A stretch of DNA of 64,000 nucleotides from Oceaniovalibus sp. ACAM 378 (GCF_008085915.1 NZ_VSJK01000016.1:46537-110536), one strand, 5' to 3'. Shown: positions 28,179-37,289, counted from the stretch's first letter. Notes: generated by a model not told the origin, from the letters alone. Made by a program: numbers and translations.

Positions 28179-28989
28179 GGGTCTGGCCAAGTTGATTGCT
28201 CCAGACTGTGAAGGGTTGGCAAAGGCTGGATTATGCCGCCATTTCGGCGGTGTAGTTGGCCCAGAGGCTGAAAGCATCGGAGCGGGCGTGGCGGTATGAG
28301 GCTGCTGAAAGTTGGTAGCGGTGCGGGCGGAAGATCTGGTTGATCTGGTCATGTGCAGACAGAAACCTTTGAGCCTGCCGGTGGGATTTGAATCGGCCAA
28401 ATATCGTCTCTCGTTTTCGGGTCGGCCGGTGCGATACTTCGATTGCGTTGTTTAGACCCTTGTGGACACGGTGGTCAGCGTCCGGGGCTACTGTTTTAAT
28501 CGGGTTGAGGTAGCTGCGCAATTTGTCGGTGATGACGACCCTCGGTTCGCCCAACTTGGCAACCAGTCTTCTGAAAAACCGCTTTGCTGCCTTGGCGTTT
28601 CGGCGAGTTTGGACGATGAGAACGAGGGCGTCTCCATTTGCGTCGATTGCGCGCCAGAGCCAGTGCTGCTTGCTGCGGATCGTAATCACGACTTCGTCCA
28701 GGTGCCACTTGTCGTTCGGCCGTGGTCGGTCACGCCGGATGCAATCAGCGAAATACCGACCAAAGCGATTGGCCCAAAGACGAGTGGCTTCCCGGCTGAC
28801 TATCACGCCCCGCGCAGCCAACAGGTCTTCAACATCAGCCGTACTCAGAGCTAAACGATGGTAGGCCCAGACAGCGTACCCAATGATCTCACAAGGATAA
28901 CGGAAGCCCTTCAGACGCGGCATGTGAGTTGGAATGTTCATCAGCTCTCCATACCCAGATCAGAGGCGTCCAACAACTTGGCAATACCC
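28179..28989 (-). mobile_element. Complete IS6-family insertion sequence, 811 bp
   Basis: Imperfect terminal inverted repeats GGGTCTGGCCAAGTTG (28179-28194) and, read inward on the other strand, GGGTATTGCCAAGTTG (28989-28974) flank a single transposase gene. The flanking eight bases (CTTATATC and TCGGTGAC) do not match, so there is no target duplication; this suggests the copy arose by cointegration or by recombination between copies. It is the only intact IS in the window, while three partial copies (2311, 13362, 58344) share its end. Confidence 0.9.
28231..28941 (-). CDS. IS6-family transposase, full length
   Basis: A 236-residue transposase typical of the IS6/IS26 family. The N-terminal helix-turn-helix region is followed by the DDE catalytic domain: first Asp in DKWHLDEVVI, second Asp in VVITDKLRSYL, and Glu in KRETIFGRFKSHRQAQRFLS. 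No frameshift or missing catalytic residue is visible, so it can be expected to be active. It may have driven the deletions whose scars carry its end sequence elsewhere in the window. Confidence 0.93.
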   Translation of the reverse strand: MNIPTHMPRLKGFRYPCEIIGYAVWAYHRLALSTADVEDLLAARGVIVSREATRLWANRFGRYFADCIRRDRPRPNDKWHLDEVVITIRSKQHWLWRAIDANGDALVLIVQTRRNAKAAKRFFRRLVAKLGEPRVVITDKLRSYLNPIKTVAPDADHRVHKGLNNAIEVSHRPTRKRETIFGRFKSHRQAQRFLSAHDQINQIFRPHRYQLSAASYRHARSDAFSLWANYTAEMAA

Positions 28990-29170
28990 TCGGTGACAAT
29001 TCTGGCCGCTACCGGGTCAGTTTTGAGTGACCTTCAACAATCCAAGCCATAGGGGTCTACGTTCAGCTTCGCATCCGAACCAAATCACAACTTATCGAAA
29101 TTACTCAATTTTTTCAAATCAGGCTCTGATCTGTACATGGCGGGGGCGAACTCATGCCATGCCATTACCA

Positions 29171-30400
29171 TCAGTTCGCTGCCTTGATCAGCTCAAACTT
29201 CTGTATGCGCTGTCCGGTATTGACTTCCGTGGTGTAGACGTTGCCGTTGGAGTCAATCGCGATGTCATGTACGACGTGAAACTGGCCAGCCTGACGTCCT
29301 GGACGTCCCACGCGAGCAAGCGTCTTTGACTCAGCGCGGTCGGCAATCCGCATTTCGTTGTTCGAACCATCAACCATGATAACAAAATGCTGGTCCGGGT
29401 CCTGAGACAGGACAAGATCTGAGACTGATCCGCTGAGTAAGGTGTCGCGTTCGCAATACGCTTCCTCGACGAACGTGCCGTCCTTCTCGAACACCTGATA
29501 ACGGTTGTTCACGCGGTCGCATACGAGGATTTGCCCGTCGTCGGCGATACGCACGCAGTGGACGGGGCTGCCGAACTGCCTGGCCTCGCCCTGACGCGGA
29601 TCCTCCAGCGGCGCGGCATCGTCGTCGGGAGTCTCGCCGTAGGCGCCCCAGTGCCGCTTGTATTCGCCAGTCTCCGTGTCGAAGACGATCACTCGGCGGT
29701 TGCCGTAACCATCCGCGACGTAGATCTCGTTCGCCTTATCGTCCACGTCGAAATCGGCGGGACGGTTGAGATTATCGGTATCATTCGAACCCTGGCTTGC
29801 TCCGGGTTCGCCGATCTGCATGACGAATTCGCCATCTCGGGTGAACTTGAGCAGATGGTGGTCGCTTTCCCCGTTGCCGCCGATCCAGACGAAGCCCTCG
29901 TCATCGACGTGAATGCCGTGCTCGTTCTCGAACCAGTCGTACCCTTCGCCGGGGCCGCCCCACGCGTTGACTAAGCTGCCATTCTGATCGTACTCGATGA
30001 CCGGCGGAGCCGGATAGCAGCACTTGTTGATGGGTGGATCCTGTGTAACGCCAACCTCACGGTCACTCAGCGAGTTCGGGCGGTGGAGGAACCATACGTG
30101 GTCGTCGTCGCTGACATCGGCGCCGGAGACCTGTCCGAGGATCCAGTTGTTTGGCAGCGGCTTCGGCCAGAACGGGTCGACCCGGTAGTTCGGCACCCCC
30201 GCAGCATCGGCGCCTTCGAGAATCTCGGTCTCCTGCGACATGACCACCCGCTTGTCTGGGGGGATGTCGTGGGAGGAGAAAACGGGCGTCGTCTGCTCCG
30301 GCGGAGGCACTTCCTCCTGCGGCAAGGCGGCATGACTCAGTAGTGCGGCACAGGCGATGACGGACGCGAAAAGGGATATGGTATATCTGGTAAAGCGCAC
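29171..30400 (-). CDS. Secreted NHL-repeat beta-propeller protein
   Basis: About 409 residues. The best start is GTG at 30400, placed after GGGAGGA, giving a signal peptide (VRFTRYTISLFASVIACAAL, cleavage near SHAALPQ). Upstream in-frame ATGs exist, but they would bury the signal. The mature part shows NHL-type propeller blades, for instance EHGIHVDDEGFVWIGG, NRPADFDVDDKANEIYVADG, NRRVIVFD and VHDIAIDSNGNVYTTEV, about six in all. It has an acidic composition and a paired CC in INKCCYPAP. Related propellers include peptidyl-hydroxyglycine lyases and many uncharacterised periplasmic proteins; I cannot assign an activity. It stands alone beside the IS6 element. Confidence 0.85.
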   Translation of the reverse strand: MRFTRYTISLFASVIACAALLSHAALPQEEVPPPEQTTPVFSSHDIPPDKRVVMSQETEILEGADAAGVPNYRVDPFWPKPLPNNWILGQVSGADVSDDDHVWFLHRPNSLSDREVGVTQDPPINKCCYPAPPVIEYDQNGSLVNAWGGPGEGYDWFENEHGIHVDDEGFVWIGGNGESDHHLLKFTRDGEFVMQIGEPGASQGSNDTDNLNRPADFDVDDKANEIYVADGYGNRRVIVFDTETGEYKRHWGAYGETPDDDAAPLEDPRQGEARQFGSPVHCVRIADDGQILVCDRVNNRYQVFEKDGTFVEEAYCERDTLLSGSVSDLVLSQDPDQHFVIMVDGSNNEMRIADRAESKTLARVGRPGRQAGQFHVVHDIAIDSNGNVYTTEVNTGQRIQKFELIKAAN

Positions 30401-30882
30401 GTAATATTCCTCCCAAGTCTCGTACATGGATGCGAAATTATCGCTCATATGTAGCACAATCCGTAGAGCGGCAAAACCTTTTGTGGTTCCAAGGGTGCCC
30501 TTGATACTGAGCTACTCCCTTAATTGTTGGAAAGTATGTGGCTAAAATTGGGTCTGGCCTTCGGCAAAGGGGACGTCTCAGTCAAGCGCTTTTTGACATG
30601 CGTATCCGGCCGCCTGTTTGCGGATTGGATGAGGGTTCTGTTTGGGCCATCCTGCTATCACTGCCGCCTTCGTCTGAGATCATTCGGGTGCATGCTTCGA
30701 TCCGTGGTCAGCGCGATTGGCCGCCAACATGATGCTGGTTCAATGCAATTGCGATGTGCTCATCTCATAGGTGTGCTCGATGTGGGTCGGCAACAGTCCG
30801 GAGCACGGCATCATCGGAACCACGTCCCTGGGGGACCTCGAAGGCCGGAGGTTAGGCAGCTAACGGCTGGGAACGCAATTTT
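30401..30882. other. Stretch without a recognised gene
   Basis: About 480 bases between the NHL gene start and the IS110 remnant. Short open frames occur on both strands, but none has a family resemblance or a convincing ribosome-binding site. It must contain the NHL gene promoter at its left end, and probably more IS-derived sequence at its right end. Confidence 0.4.
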
Positions 30883-31164
30883 TCAGGCCGCATGGGGTAC
30901 GGTAAGGTCTAACCGAAAGTCGACATCATCAACCCACGTCCGGTGCAGGATGACGCTGATACGCCTTGCCAGTGCAACCATGGCGCGTTTACCACCACGG
31001 CGGCGGGCGACCTGCGCTGCCCAGGTTCTCAGCCACGTCGAACGCACGCGATGCATCATGACAGTCGCGGCATGACAGAGCGCGCGGCGCAGGTTGATAT
31101 CGCCCGCCTTCGTGATGCCGCCCGATACGTCGCGTTCGCCGGACGGTTTGCATGATGGCGTCAT
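30883..31164 (-). pseudogene. IS110-family transposase C-terminal fragment
   Basis: Reverse-strand frame reading GERDVSGGITKAGDINLRRA, then LCHAATVMMHR and RTWAAQVARRRGGKRAMVAL. This matches the C-terminal transposase_20 domain of IS110/IS116 enzymes (the SG...KxGxxxLRRxLxxAA pattern). The DEDD catalytic half is absent. It directly abuts the broken hsp20 gene. Confidence 0.8.
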
Positions 31165-31189
31165 GCAAACCCAAGGTGCAACCTTCTTG

Positions 31190-31462
31190 GAAGATGTGAA
31201 CCGGGAGGGATCATCGACGGCTAATCGGTGGGTTAGGTGAACTCTCTATTTAATGATTTAGACCACAGTTTCTGGGCTCGCACTGCGGACTTTACGGTGC
31301 GTTCGAACGTCAGCGAGACAGACAAGGAAGTATGTATCACGGCAGAACTTCCCGGACTGACCAAGGAGGATGTCGATGTGTCGGTGGTTGGCAACCGGAT
31401 CACTGTAAAGGGCGAAAAGAAGTCCGAATCTAAGGAGAAAAATGAGGATGAAGGCCGCCAGT
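31190..31462 (+). pseudogene. Small heat-shock protein (Hsp20) gene, 5' fragment with frameshift
   Basis: Codons REGSSTANRWVR (31199-31234) and, one frame over, VNSLFNDLDHSFW from 31237 match the usual N-terminus of bacterial Hsp20 proteins. The alpha-crystallin domain follows (FTVRSNVSETDKEVCITAEL, PGLTKEDVDVSVVGN, ITVKGEKKSES) and stops abruptly near 31462, where the sequence changes to an efflux gene on the other strand. The C-terminal half with the I-x-I motif is lost. Hsp20 genes often accompany phaC-containing low-oxygen loci, so this was probably part of the neighbouring island. Confidence 0.75.
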
Positions 31463-31867
31463 TGGCAGCTGGGCAGATACATGGGCAAGTTGCGCTTTTG
31501 CCTGTGCGACATCCAGCTCTGCGACTGTGCCGATGCTGCGCTCGCGTTCTACGATCTCCAAGATCCGACGGTTGTCCGTAACGGACTGCCGAGTAAGTTC
31601 CCGTCTGTCCTGATAGTATCGGGCATCGATATACGCCCCGACCAAGCTTGACAGATAGGCGAGGCGAGCGGTCCCTGCGTGCAGACCGGCCGCGTCGAGT
31701 GACGCCAGCGCCAACTCTTGGCGACGGTCGACACCTGCCAGGGCCGTACCAACACCGCTACAGGCCGCGAGGACCGTCAACGATAGGGCAAACCAATTCG
31801 CCGGACCTGTGCCCAAATCTTCCGGCACCTTGTTCGGCAAGTATTGTCGCGCTTGTTCTGCGTTCAA
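31462..31867 (-). pseudogene. NodT-type efflux outer-membrane lipoprotein, internal fragment
   Basis: The reverse strand reads a lipoprotein-like FALSLTVLAACSGVG segment, then ELALASLDAAGLHAGTARLA and ERSIGTVAELDVAQAKAQLA. These are the alpha-helical hairpin region of TolC/NodT outer-membrane efflux factors (the DVAQAxAQL motif). The N-terminal third between signal and hairpin, and everything after AQLP, is missing. The break at 31462 is shared with the hsp20 fragment, marking one deletion junction. About 120 bases from here to the ackA stop (31868-31987) show nothing recognisable. Confidence 0.6.
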
Positions 31868-31987
31868 ACATTTGATCTCATATTTATTCTGGCTCGGTCA
31901 CTTGCCGTTCCGGGACGCGGGCATCGGTGACGGCAGCTGCCGCAAAATTGATTTTGTTCCCGCCATTTCCATGCGTTCATCTACAAT

Positions 31988-33169
31988 TCAGGCGACCAAT
32001 TTCCGACATGCGGAGGCAACGACGACTTCTTCGTTTGTCGGCAGGACCAAGACCTCTACGGCGGACCCGGCAGCACTGATTTTCACTGCATTCATGTCAT
32101 TGGAAACGGGATCGATAGCTATCCCAAGCCATTCGAGTTGTGCGCAGATCGCGGCTCGTACAACTGTCGAATTCTCACCGATCCCCGCAGTGAACACCAA
32201 GGCATCAAGGCCCCCGATGGCAGGAATGAGCCCCGCCAGAACGCTTGCAGCGCGATAGCAGTACAATTGCACGGCCTCCCGCGCGTGCGGGTCGTCGCTC
32301 TGTTGCAGGACATGCATGTTGTTGCTGATTCCGGAGACACCCAGCAATCCAGATTGGCGATAAAGAAGGTCCGTGACGGCGTCGGCAGTCATGCCTTTAA
32401 CCTGCATGAGATAGAGCACAACTCCGGGATCCAAATTACCGCAGCGACGGCCCATCATCAGCCCGTCGAGCGCCGTAAACCCCGTGCTTGTCGCAACGCT
32501 CTGCTGGTTCTTTATCGCACACATGCTGGAACCGTTGCCAAGATGGGCGACAATCACGCGTCCTGTGGCAAGCTCACCGAGATGATCGGGTAAAATGTTC
32601 GCGATGTATTCGTAAGACAGACCATGAAACCCATAGCGGATGATCCCCTCATTGCTGAGAGCCCGGGGGAGCGCGAACAGTTTCGCAAGCTGACGCTGGC
32701 CGGCGTGAAAGCTGGTGTCGAAACAGGCAATTTGGGGCAGATCGGGCTGCCATGTTGAAACGGCCCGGATCGCCGCAAGATTGTGCGGCTGATGCAGCGG
32801 CGCAAGTGGGACAAATGCCTCCAATGCAGCCAGTACCTCGTCGGATATCCGGGTCGGTTCGTTAAACCGTTGCCCACCATGCACAACGCGGTGCCCGACG
32901 GCCAAGAGCGGTCGATCCCCGTGATGCTCTTCGAGCCACGGAAACAAAAGCGCGATGAGTTGCTCATGATCCAGCGACGGATCGAGCGTTTCGAGCAGGC
33001 CCTTGTCGAGCGCACGACCATTGGCATCGCGTGCCGCAAAAAACGGTTCTCCGCCAATGCCAGTGATCTTGCCACTGATCCTGGCGGTCATTGACGCCGT
33101 CTCGCTGTCAAAGACCGCGAACTTCAAGCTGGACGATCCCGCGTTGAGCGTGAGAACAACTCCGTTCAT
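31988..33169 (-). CDS. ackA: Acetate kinase
   Basis: A 393-residue acetate kinase converting acetyl phosphate and ADP to acetate and ATP. The N-terminal LTLNAGSSSLKFAVF, HRVVHGG near residue 95 and FDTSFHAGQR (catalytic Asp) are present. Also present are RYGFHGLSYEY, VIVAHLGNGSSMCAI, DGLMMGRRCGNLDPG and FTAGIGENS with its Glu. The ATG overlaps the end of the MaoC-Pta gene by four bases, so the pair is translationally coupled. It gives substrate-level ATP formation when respiration is limited, which suits the other genes in this island. Confidence 0.96.
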   Translation of the reverse strand: MNGVVLTLNAGSSSLKFAVFDSETASMTARISGKITGIGGEPFFAARDANGRALDKGLLETLDPSLDHEQLIALLFPWLEEHHGDRPLLAVGHRVVHGGQRFNEPTRISDEVLAALEAFVPLAPLHQPHNLAAIRAVSTWQPDLPQIACFDTSFHAGQRQLAKLFALPRALSNEGIIRYGFHGLSYEYIANILPDHLGELATGRVIVAHLGNGSSMCAIKNQQSVATSTGFTALDGLMMGRRCGNLDPGVVLYLMQVKGMTADAVTDLLYRQSGLLGVSGISNNMHVLQQSDDPHAREAVQLYCYRAASVLAGLIPAIGGLDALVFTAGIGENSTVVRAAICAQLEWLGIAIDPVSNDMNAVKISAAGSAVEVLVLPTNEEVVVASACRKLVA

Positions 33170-34563
33170 GCTTCAGTGCCGATCGCATGATGATGGACAT
33201 ACAGTTGCGCCATCGCGGCTGAGGCCAGACGCGACATAAGGCCATCGGCCCGGCTTGTCAGCACGATTGGGATGCGCGCGCCCAATACGATGCCGGCAGC
33301 ATCTGCGCCGGCGAGATACATCAGCTGCTTGGCAATCATGTTTCCAGCTTCCAGATCAGGCGCAATAAGGATGTCTGCATCGCCCGCGACATCTGACTGA
33401 ATGCCCTTGGTCTCCGCGGCAGATTTTGACACGGCATTATCAAAAGCAAGCGGACCGTCCAGCACGCCGCCGGTGATTTGCCCGCGACCGGCCATCTTGC
33501 ACAGGGCGGCTGCATCGACCGTGGACGGGATTTTCGAGGTCACGGTTTCGACCGCCGAGAGCAGGGCCACCTTGGGCAGATCAATGCCAAGAGCGTGGGC
33601 GAGGTCGATCGCGTTCTGGACGATATCGCGTTTCGTCGCCAGATCCGGAAAGATGTTGATCGCGGCATCGCTGATCAGCAAAGGTTTAAGATAGTTCGGG
33701 ACGTCCAGCGCAAAGACATGGCTCATGCGACGTTCAGTCCGTAGGCCGGTTTCCTTATTCACGATGGGCCTCAACAATTCGTCCGTGTGCAGTTTACCTT
33801 TCATCAGCATGTGAACCTTGCCAGCACGTGCCAGTGCGACGGCCTGTTCGGCGGCGGCATGACTATGAGGCACATCGACAATTTCAATGCCGGACAGATC
33901 GCGTTTCATCTCCGCGGCCGTTGCTTCGATCTTGGCCCTCGGACCGACAAGGATCGGGACAATCATTCCCTTGAGACCAGCCTCAAGCGCACCCTCTAGC
34001 GACAGGGCGTCGCAAGGATGCACGACGGCTGTGACCACGGGGGCAAGCGACGCGGTTGCCTTGATCAACTCATCGAACCGCGCGCCGCGCTTGTGCAGAT
34101 GCACCTCGGGCAGGGCCGTGCGGGGGCGGCGCACCTTTTCGGTGGGGGCCACGACCAGGGCCTGACCCTTAATGACCGTTTCGCCGCGCTGGTTGATGCA
34201 CAGACAATCAAGCGTCACGTGGTTATGCTCGGGCTTCATCTCGGCGACAGTCACGCGCACGGTGACCGTATCACCCAGTCCGACGGCATGGCGAAAGCTG
34301 AGGCTCTGGTCCAGATAGATCGTGCCCGGCCCAGGCAATTCGGTGCCCAGAACCGCCGAGATAAGGGCACCGCCCCACATCCCATGGGCGATGATTTTAT
34401 GGAACATGTCGGACTTGGCATAGTCCGCGTCCACATGGGCCGGATTCACATCCCCCGACATGGCCGCGAACAACTCAATGTCTTCGGGTTTGAGCGTGCG
34501 GCTCAATTCGGCGCTGTCACCGACTTTGAATTCCGTGAAGGTTTTGTTTTCAATGTATTGCAT
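33166..34563 (-). CDS. MaoC-like hydratase / phosphate acetyltransferase fusion
   Basis: A 465-residue two-domain protein. Residues 1-145 form a MaoC hot-dog domain with the catalytic pair in SGDVNPAHVDADYA. Residues about 160-460 are the PTA_PTB domain, with MIVPILVGPRAKIEA, HMLMKGKLHTDELL, NIFPDLATKRDIVQN and ALLSAVETVTSKIPSTVDAA. The fusion is annotated in many proteobacteria as bifunctional enoyl-CoA hydratase/phosphate acetyltransferase. It would make acetyl phosphate (or a butyryl analogue) from the acyl-CoA for the acetate kinase next to it. Which acyl-CoA it prefers is not visible. Confidence 0.93.
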   Translation of the reverse strand: MQYIENKTFTEFKVGDSAELSRTLKPEDIELFAAMSGDVNPAHVDADYAKSDMFHKIIAHGMWGGALISAVLGTELPGPGTIYLDQSLSFRHAVGLGDTVTVRVTVAEMKPEHNHVTLDCLCINQRGETVIKGQALVVAPTEKVRRPRTALPEVHLHKRGARFDELIKATASLAPVVTAVVHPCDALSLEGALEAGLKGMIVPILVGPRAKIEATAAEMKRDLSGIEIVDVPHSHAAAEQAVALARAGKVHMLMKGKLHTDELLRPIVNKETGLRTERRMSHVFALDVPNYLKPLLISDAAINIFPDLATKRDIVQNAIDLAHALGIDLPKVALLSAVETVTSKIPSTVDAAALCKMAGRGQITGGVLDGPLAFDNAVSKSAAETKGIQSDVAGDADILIAPDLEAGNMIAKQLMYLAGADAAGIVLGARIPIVLTSRADGLMSRLASAAMAQLYVHHHAIGTEA

Positions 34564-34600
34564 GGATCGGTCTCGCTTGAGTGATCGGAATTGGGCTGGC

Positions 34601-35371
34601 CTAGGCCAACACGTGATATCCGCCGTCTACGAACGCAGTATTGCCTGTCACCTTGGCGGACAGATCACTGACCAGACCAACGGCTATTTGCCCTACGTCG
34701 TCGATGCTCACGAGGCTTTGTTCGGGTGCGCGTTGCCGCGCCGCATCGAGCAACTCGTCAAAGTGCTCAATTCCAGAGCCTGCACGCGTCTGAAGTGGCC
34801 CGGGTGATATCACGTTGACGCGGATCTGCTTCGGCCCCAACTCGGCTGCCAGATAGCGCATGGTGCCTTCCAGCGCGGATTTGACCGGCCCCATGATGTT
34901 GTAGTGATCAACCACCTTTTCCGCGCCATAATAGCTCATCGTCAGGATGCTGCCGCCGTCAGGCATCAATGGCACCGCAAGGCGTGTCATCCGGATCAAA
35001 GAATGTACGGAGATGTCCATCGCCTGTGCGAACCCGGCCTTAGAGCATTGTGAAACCGGGCCGTGCAGGTCGTCTTTGGGGCAATAGGCGATGGAGTGCA
35101 GTATGAAATCGAGTGTACCCCATTCAAGCTCGATCGCCTTGAAAACCGCCTCCATCTGGCCGTCTATCTCGACGTCCAGCGGCAGGAACAGCGGCGCGTC
35201 CAGTTTGGCCACCACCGGCGCGATGAATGGCTTTGATCTTTCGTTGGCATAGGTCACTGCCAACTCTGCGCCTGCGGCGCGAAACGCCATGGCGCATCCG
35301 GCGGCAATCGAATGCTCGTTGGCGATCCCGACAACAAGCCCTCGTTTGCCTTTCAAAAGATTTTCCAGCAT
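34601..35371 (-). CDS. fabI: Enoyl-ACP reductase, NADH-dependent
   Basis: A 256-residue FabI-type SDR. The N-terminal GLVVGIANEHSIAAGCAM motif and the active-site region SYYGAEKVVDHYNIMGPVKS hold the Tyr and Lys spaced as in E. coli FabI. RVNVISPGPLQTRAGSGI is the usual substrate-loop region. It reduces enoyl-ACP with NADH; as a second copy beside phaC it more likely serves short enoyl thioesters or NADH disposal in oxygen limitation than housekeeping lipid synthesis (inference). It lies six bases after phaC in the same transcription unit. Confidence 0.93.
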   Translation of the reverse strand: MLENLLKGKRGLVVGIANEHSIAAGCAMAFRAAGAELAVTYANERSKPFIAPVVAKLDAPLFLPLDVEIDGQMEAVFKAIELEWGTLDFILHSIAYCPKDDLHGPVSQCSKAGFAQAMDISVHSLIRMTRLAVPLMPDGGSILTMSYYGAEKVVDHYNIMGPVKSALEGTMRYLAAELGPKQIRVNVISPGPLQTRAGSGIEHFDELLDAARQRAPEQSLVSIDDVGQIAVGLVSDLSAKVTGNTAFVDGGYHVLA

Positions 35372-35377
35372 CGCCCT

Positions 35378-37225
35378 TTACTCCTGAAAGACATAAGTGC
35401 CGGGCGCGTCGCAAACAGGTGCGAAGCCCTTGGTTTTGTCACCCATCGAGGGTGGTGAAACCGGTTTGCCGGACTTTTCGTTCAACCATTCGGCAAGGGT
35501 TGGCCACCAGGATCCATCGACGGGGTCCGTCTCGGCAAACCAGCGATCGGGGTCGATATATGTGTCGTCCTTGGTCTTGGTGCTGACGCGGTAGTGGCGT
35601 CTGGGGTGGCCGGGCTCCGATATGATCCCGGCATTGTGCCCGCCACTGGTCAAAAGGAAAGTCACGTCGGTATCCGACAGCAGTTTGAATTTGTAGACCG
35701 AATGCCACGGGGCCACATGATCGCGCTCGGTGCCCACCAAAAAGACCGGTACACGGATATCAGAGATCGCGATGGGGCCATCTTCGACCCGGTAACGCCC
35801 TTCGGCCAGATCGTTCTTCAGAAACAGGCGACGCAGATATTCCGAATGCATGCGGTAGGGCATCCGCGTGCCATCCGCATTCCATGCCATCAAGTCATTC
35901 ATCTCAGAGCGTTCACCCATCAGATAGTCGTGGATGACCCGAGACCAGATCAGATCGTTTGATCGTAGAAGTTGAAAGGCGCCCGACATCTGTTTGGTAT
36001 CCAGATACCCCTTGTCCCACATCATATCTTCCAGATATGTGATCTGGCTGTCATTGATAAACAGCATCAATTCGCCGGCTTCGGTGAAATCGGTTTGGGT
36101 CGCCAGAAATGCCAGGCTTTTTAGGCGGTCGTCATCGTCACGCGCCATGGCCGCCGCGGCAATCGACAGAAGCGTGCCCCCCAGACAGTAGCCCACGGCG
36201 TGAATTTTCTGCCCCTCGGTGATGGCATCCACGGCCTCAATCGCGTCCATGACGCCCAGAGAAAGATAGTCGTCCATGCCCAGATCACGGTCGTCGGCAT
36301 CGGGATTCTTCCAAGAAATCATGAATACCGTGAAACCTTGGCCTGTCAGGTACCGCACCAGCGAGTTTTTTTCGCTCAGATCAAGGATGTAATACTTCAT
36401 GATCCATGCCGGAACGATCAGAATGGGTTCCGGGTGGACCTTATCTGTTGTCGGCGCGTATTGGATCAATTCGATAAGGTGGTTGCGATAGACCACCTTG
36501 CCGGGCGACGTCGCCATGTTCTTGCCCAGCTCAAACGCGTCCAAACCCGCAGGTCGCTTGCCGGCATTGACGCGGTACACGTCCTCCATGAAGTTCTGCC
36601 ATCCACGGACAAAATTCATACCCCCCTGGCTGAGGGTTTTGGCGAGCACCTCGGGATTGGTCGGCGCAAAGTTGGACGGTGAGAAGACATCGAGCACCTG
36701 ACGCGCTGCGAACGTCACTTCGTCCTCATGTTGGCTCGTGACGCCTTCAACGCCGGTCGTCGCGTTGTGCCACCATTGTTGGTTCAAAAGGAAAGCTTGG
36801 GACATCGCGTTGAAGGGCCATTTTTGCCATGCTTCACCCTTGAACCGTCGATCCTGTGGTAACGGCGTAATGCAGGTTTCTGACGTCTCAGGGCTCTTTG
36901 AGCAAACAGTTGCATAATTGGCAAAACTCCAAGCCTTCTTGGCCGCCTTTTCCGCCAATTCCATCTGTTTCCCGGGTGCTGCAGACAGGTGAAGCGCCCA
37001 ATCCGCATAGGCTGCGGCCAGAGCAATCGGCGACAGTCCCCCGGTAAATTTCGACTGGGCCGCCTTCAGGCCCTTGTCCAGCGCTTGCTCCATCGAGGTA
37101 TGAGTCTGAGGAAGGTGGTCTGTTTGCGTAACGCGAACAGGCGGTACCGCGCTGCTGTGCGAGGACAGGTTTCTGCCCTTCTCCTTCGACGCCTGCTCGT
37201 CGCGAAGCGTAGTGATCTTGGCCAT
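35378..37225 (-). CDS. phaC: Class I poly(3-hydroxyalkanoate) polymerase
   Basis: About 615 residues, the class I size. The lipase-like box AVGYCLGGTLLS carries the catalytic Cys; the Asp is in VGTERDHVAPWHS and the His in TSGGHNAGIIS. The polymerase polymerises (R)-3-hydroxyacyl-CoA into storage granules in the cytoplasm. The start MAKITTLRDEQ at 37225 is preferred because an AGGA lies eight bases upstream; the ATG three codons earlier has no spacing. It is the first gene of phaC-fabI-maoC/pta-ackA, transcribed away from an FNR-type box at 37290. Confidence 0.94.
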   Translation of the reverse strand: MAKITTLRDEQASKEKGRNLSSHSSAVPPVRVTQTDHLPQTHTSMEQALDKGLKAAQSKFTGGLSPIALAAAYADWALHLSAAPGKQMELAEKAAKKAWSFANYATVCSKSPETSETCITPLPQDRRFKGEAWQKWPFNAMSQAFLLNQQWWHNATTGVEGVTSQHEDEVTFAARQVLDVFSPSNFAPTNPEVLAKTLSQGGMNFVRGWQNFMEDVYRVNAGKRPAGLDAFELGKNMATSPGKVVYRNHLIELIQYAPTTDKVHPEPILIVPAWIMKYYILDLSEKNSLVRYLTGQGFTVFMISWKNPDADDRDLGMDDYLSLGVMDAIEAVDAITEGQKIHAVGYCLGGTLLSIAAAAMARDDDDRLKSLAFLATQTDFTEAGELMLFINDSQITYLEDMMWDKGYLDTKQMSGAFQLLRSNDLIWSRVIHDYLMGERSEMNDLMAWNADGTRMPYRMHSEYLRRLFLKNDLAEGRYRVEDGPIAISDIRVPVFLVGTERDHVAPWHSVYKFKLLSDTDVTFLLTSGGHNAGIISEPGHPRRHYRVSTKTKDDTYIDPDRWFAETDPVDGSWWPTLAEWLNEKSGKPVSPPSMGDKTKGFAPVCDAPGTYVFQE

Positions 37226-37289
37226 CGTTTGCATCCTACCAAATCATTGAAGACTTGGCTCAGATATAAACCGGGAGGCCGGTCACTGA

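Noticed and set aside
30538..31075. Forward-strand open frames across the IS110 remnant
   Set aside because: They are shadows of the reverse-strand transposase frame or low-resemblance sequence without start signals.
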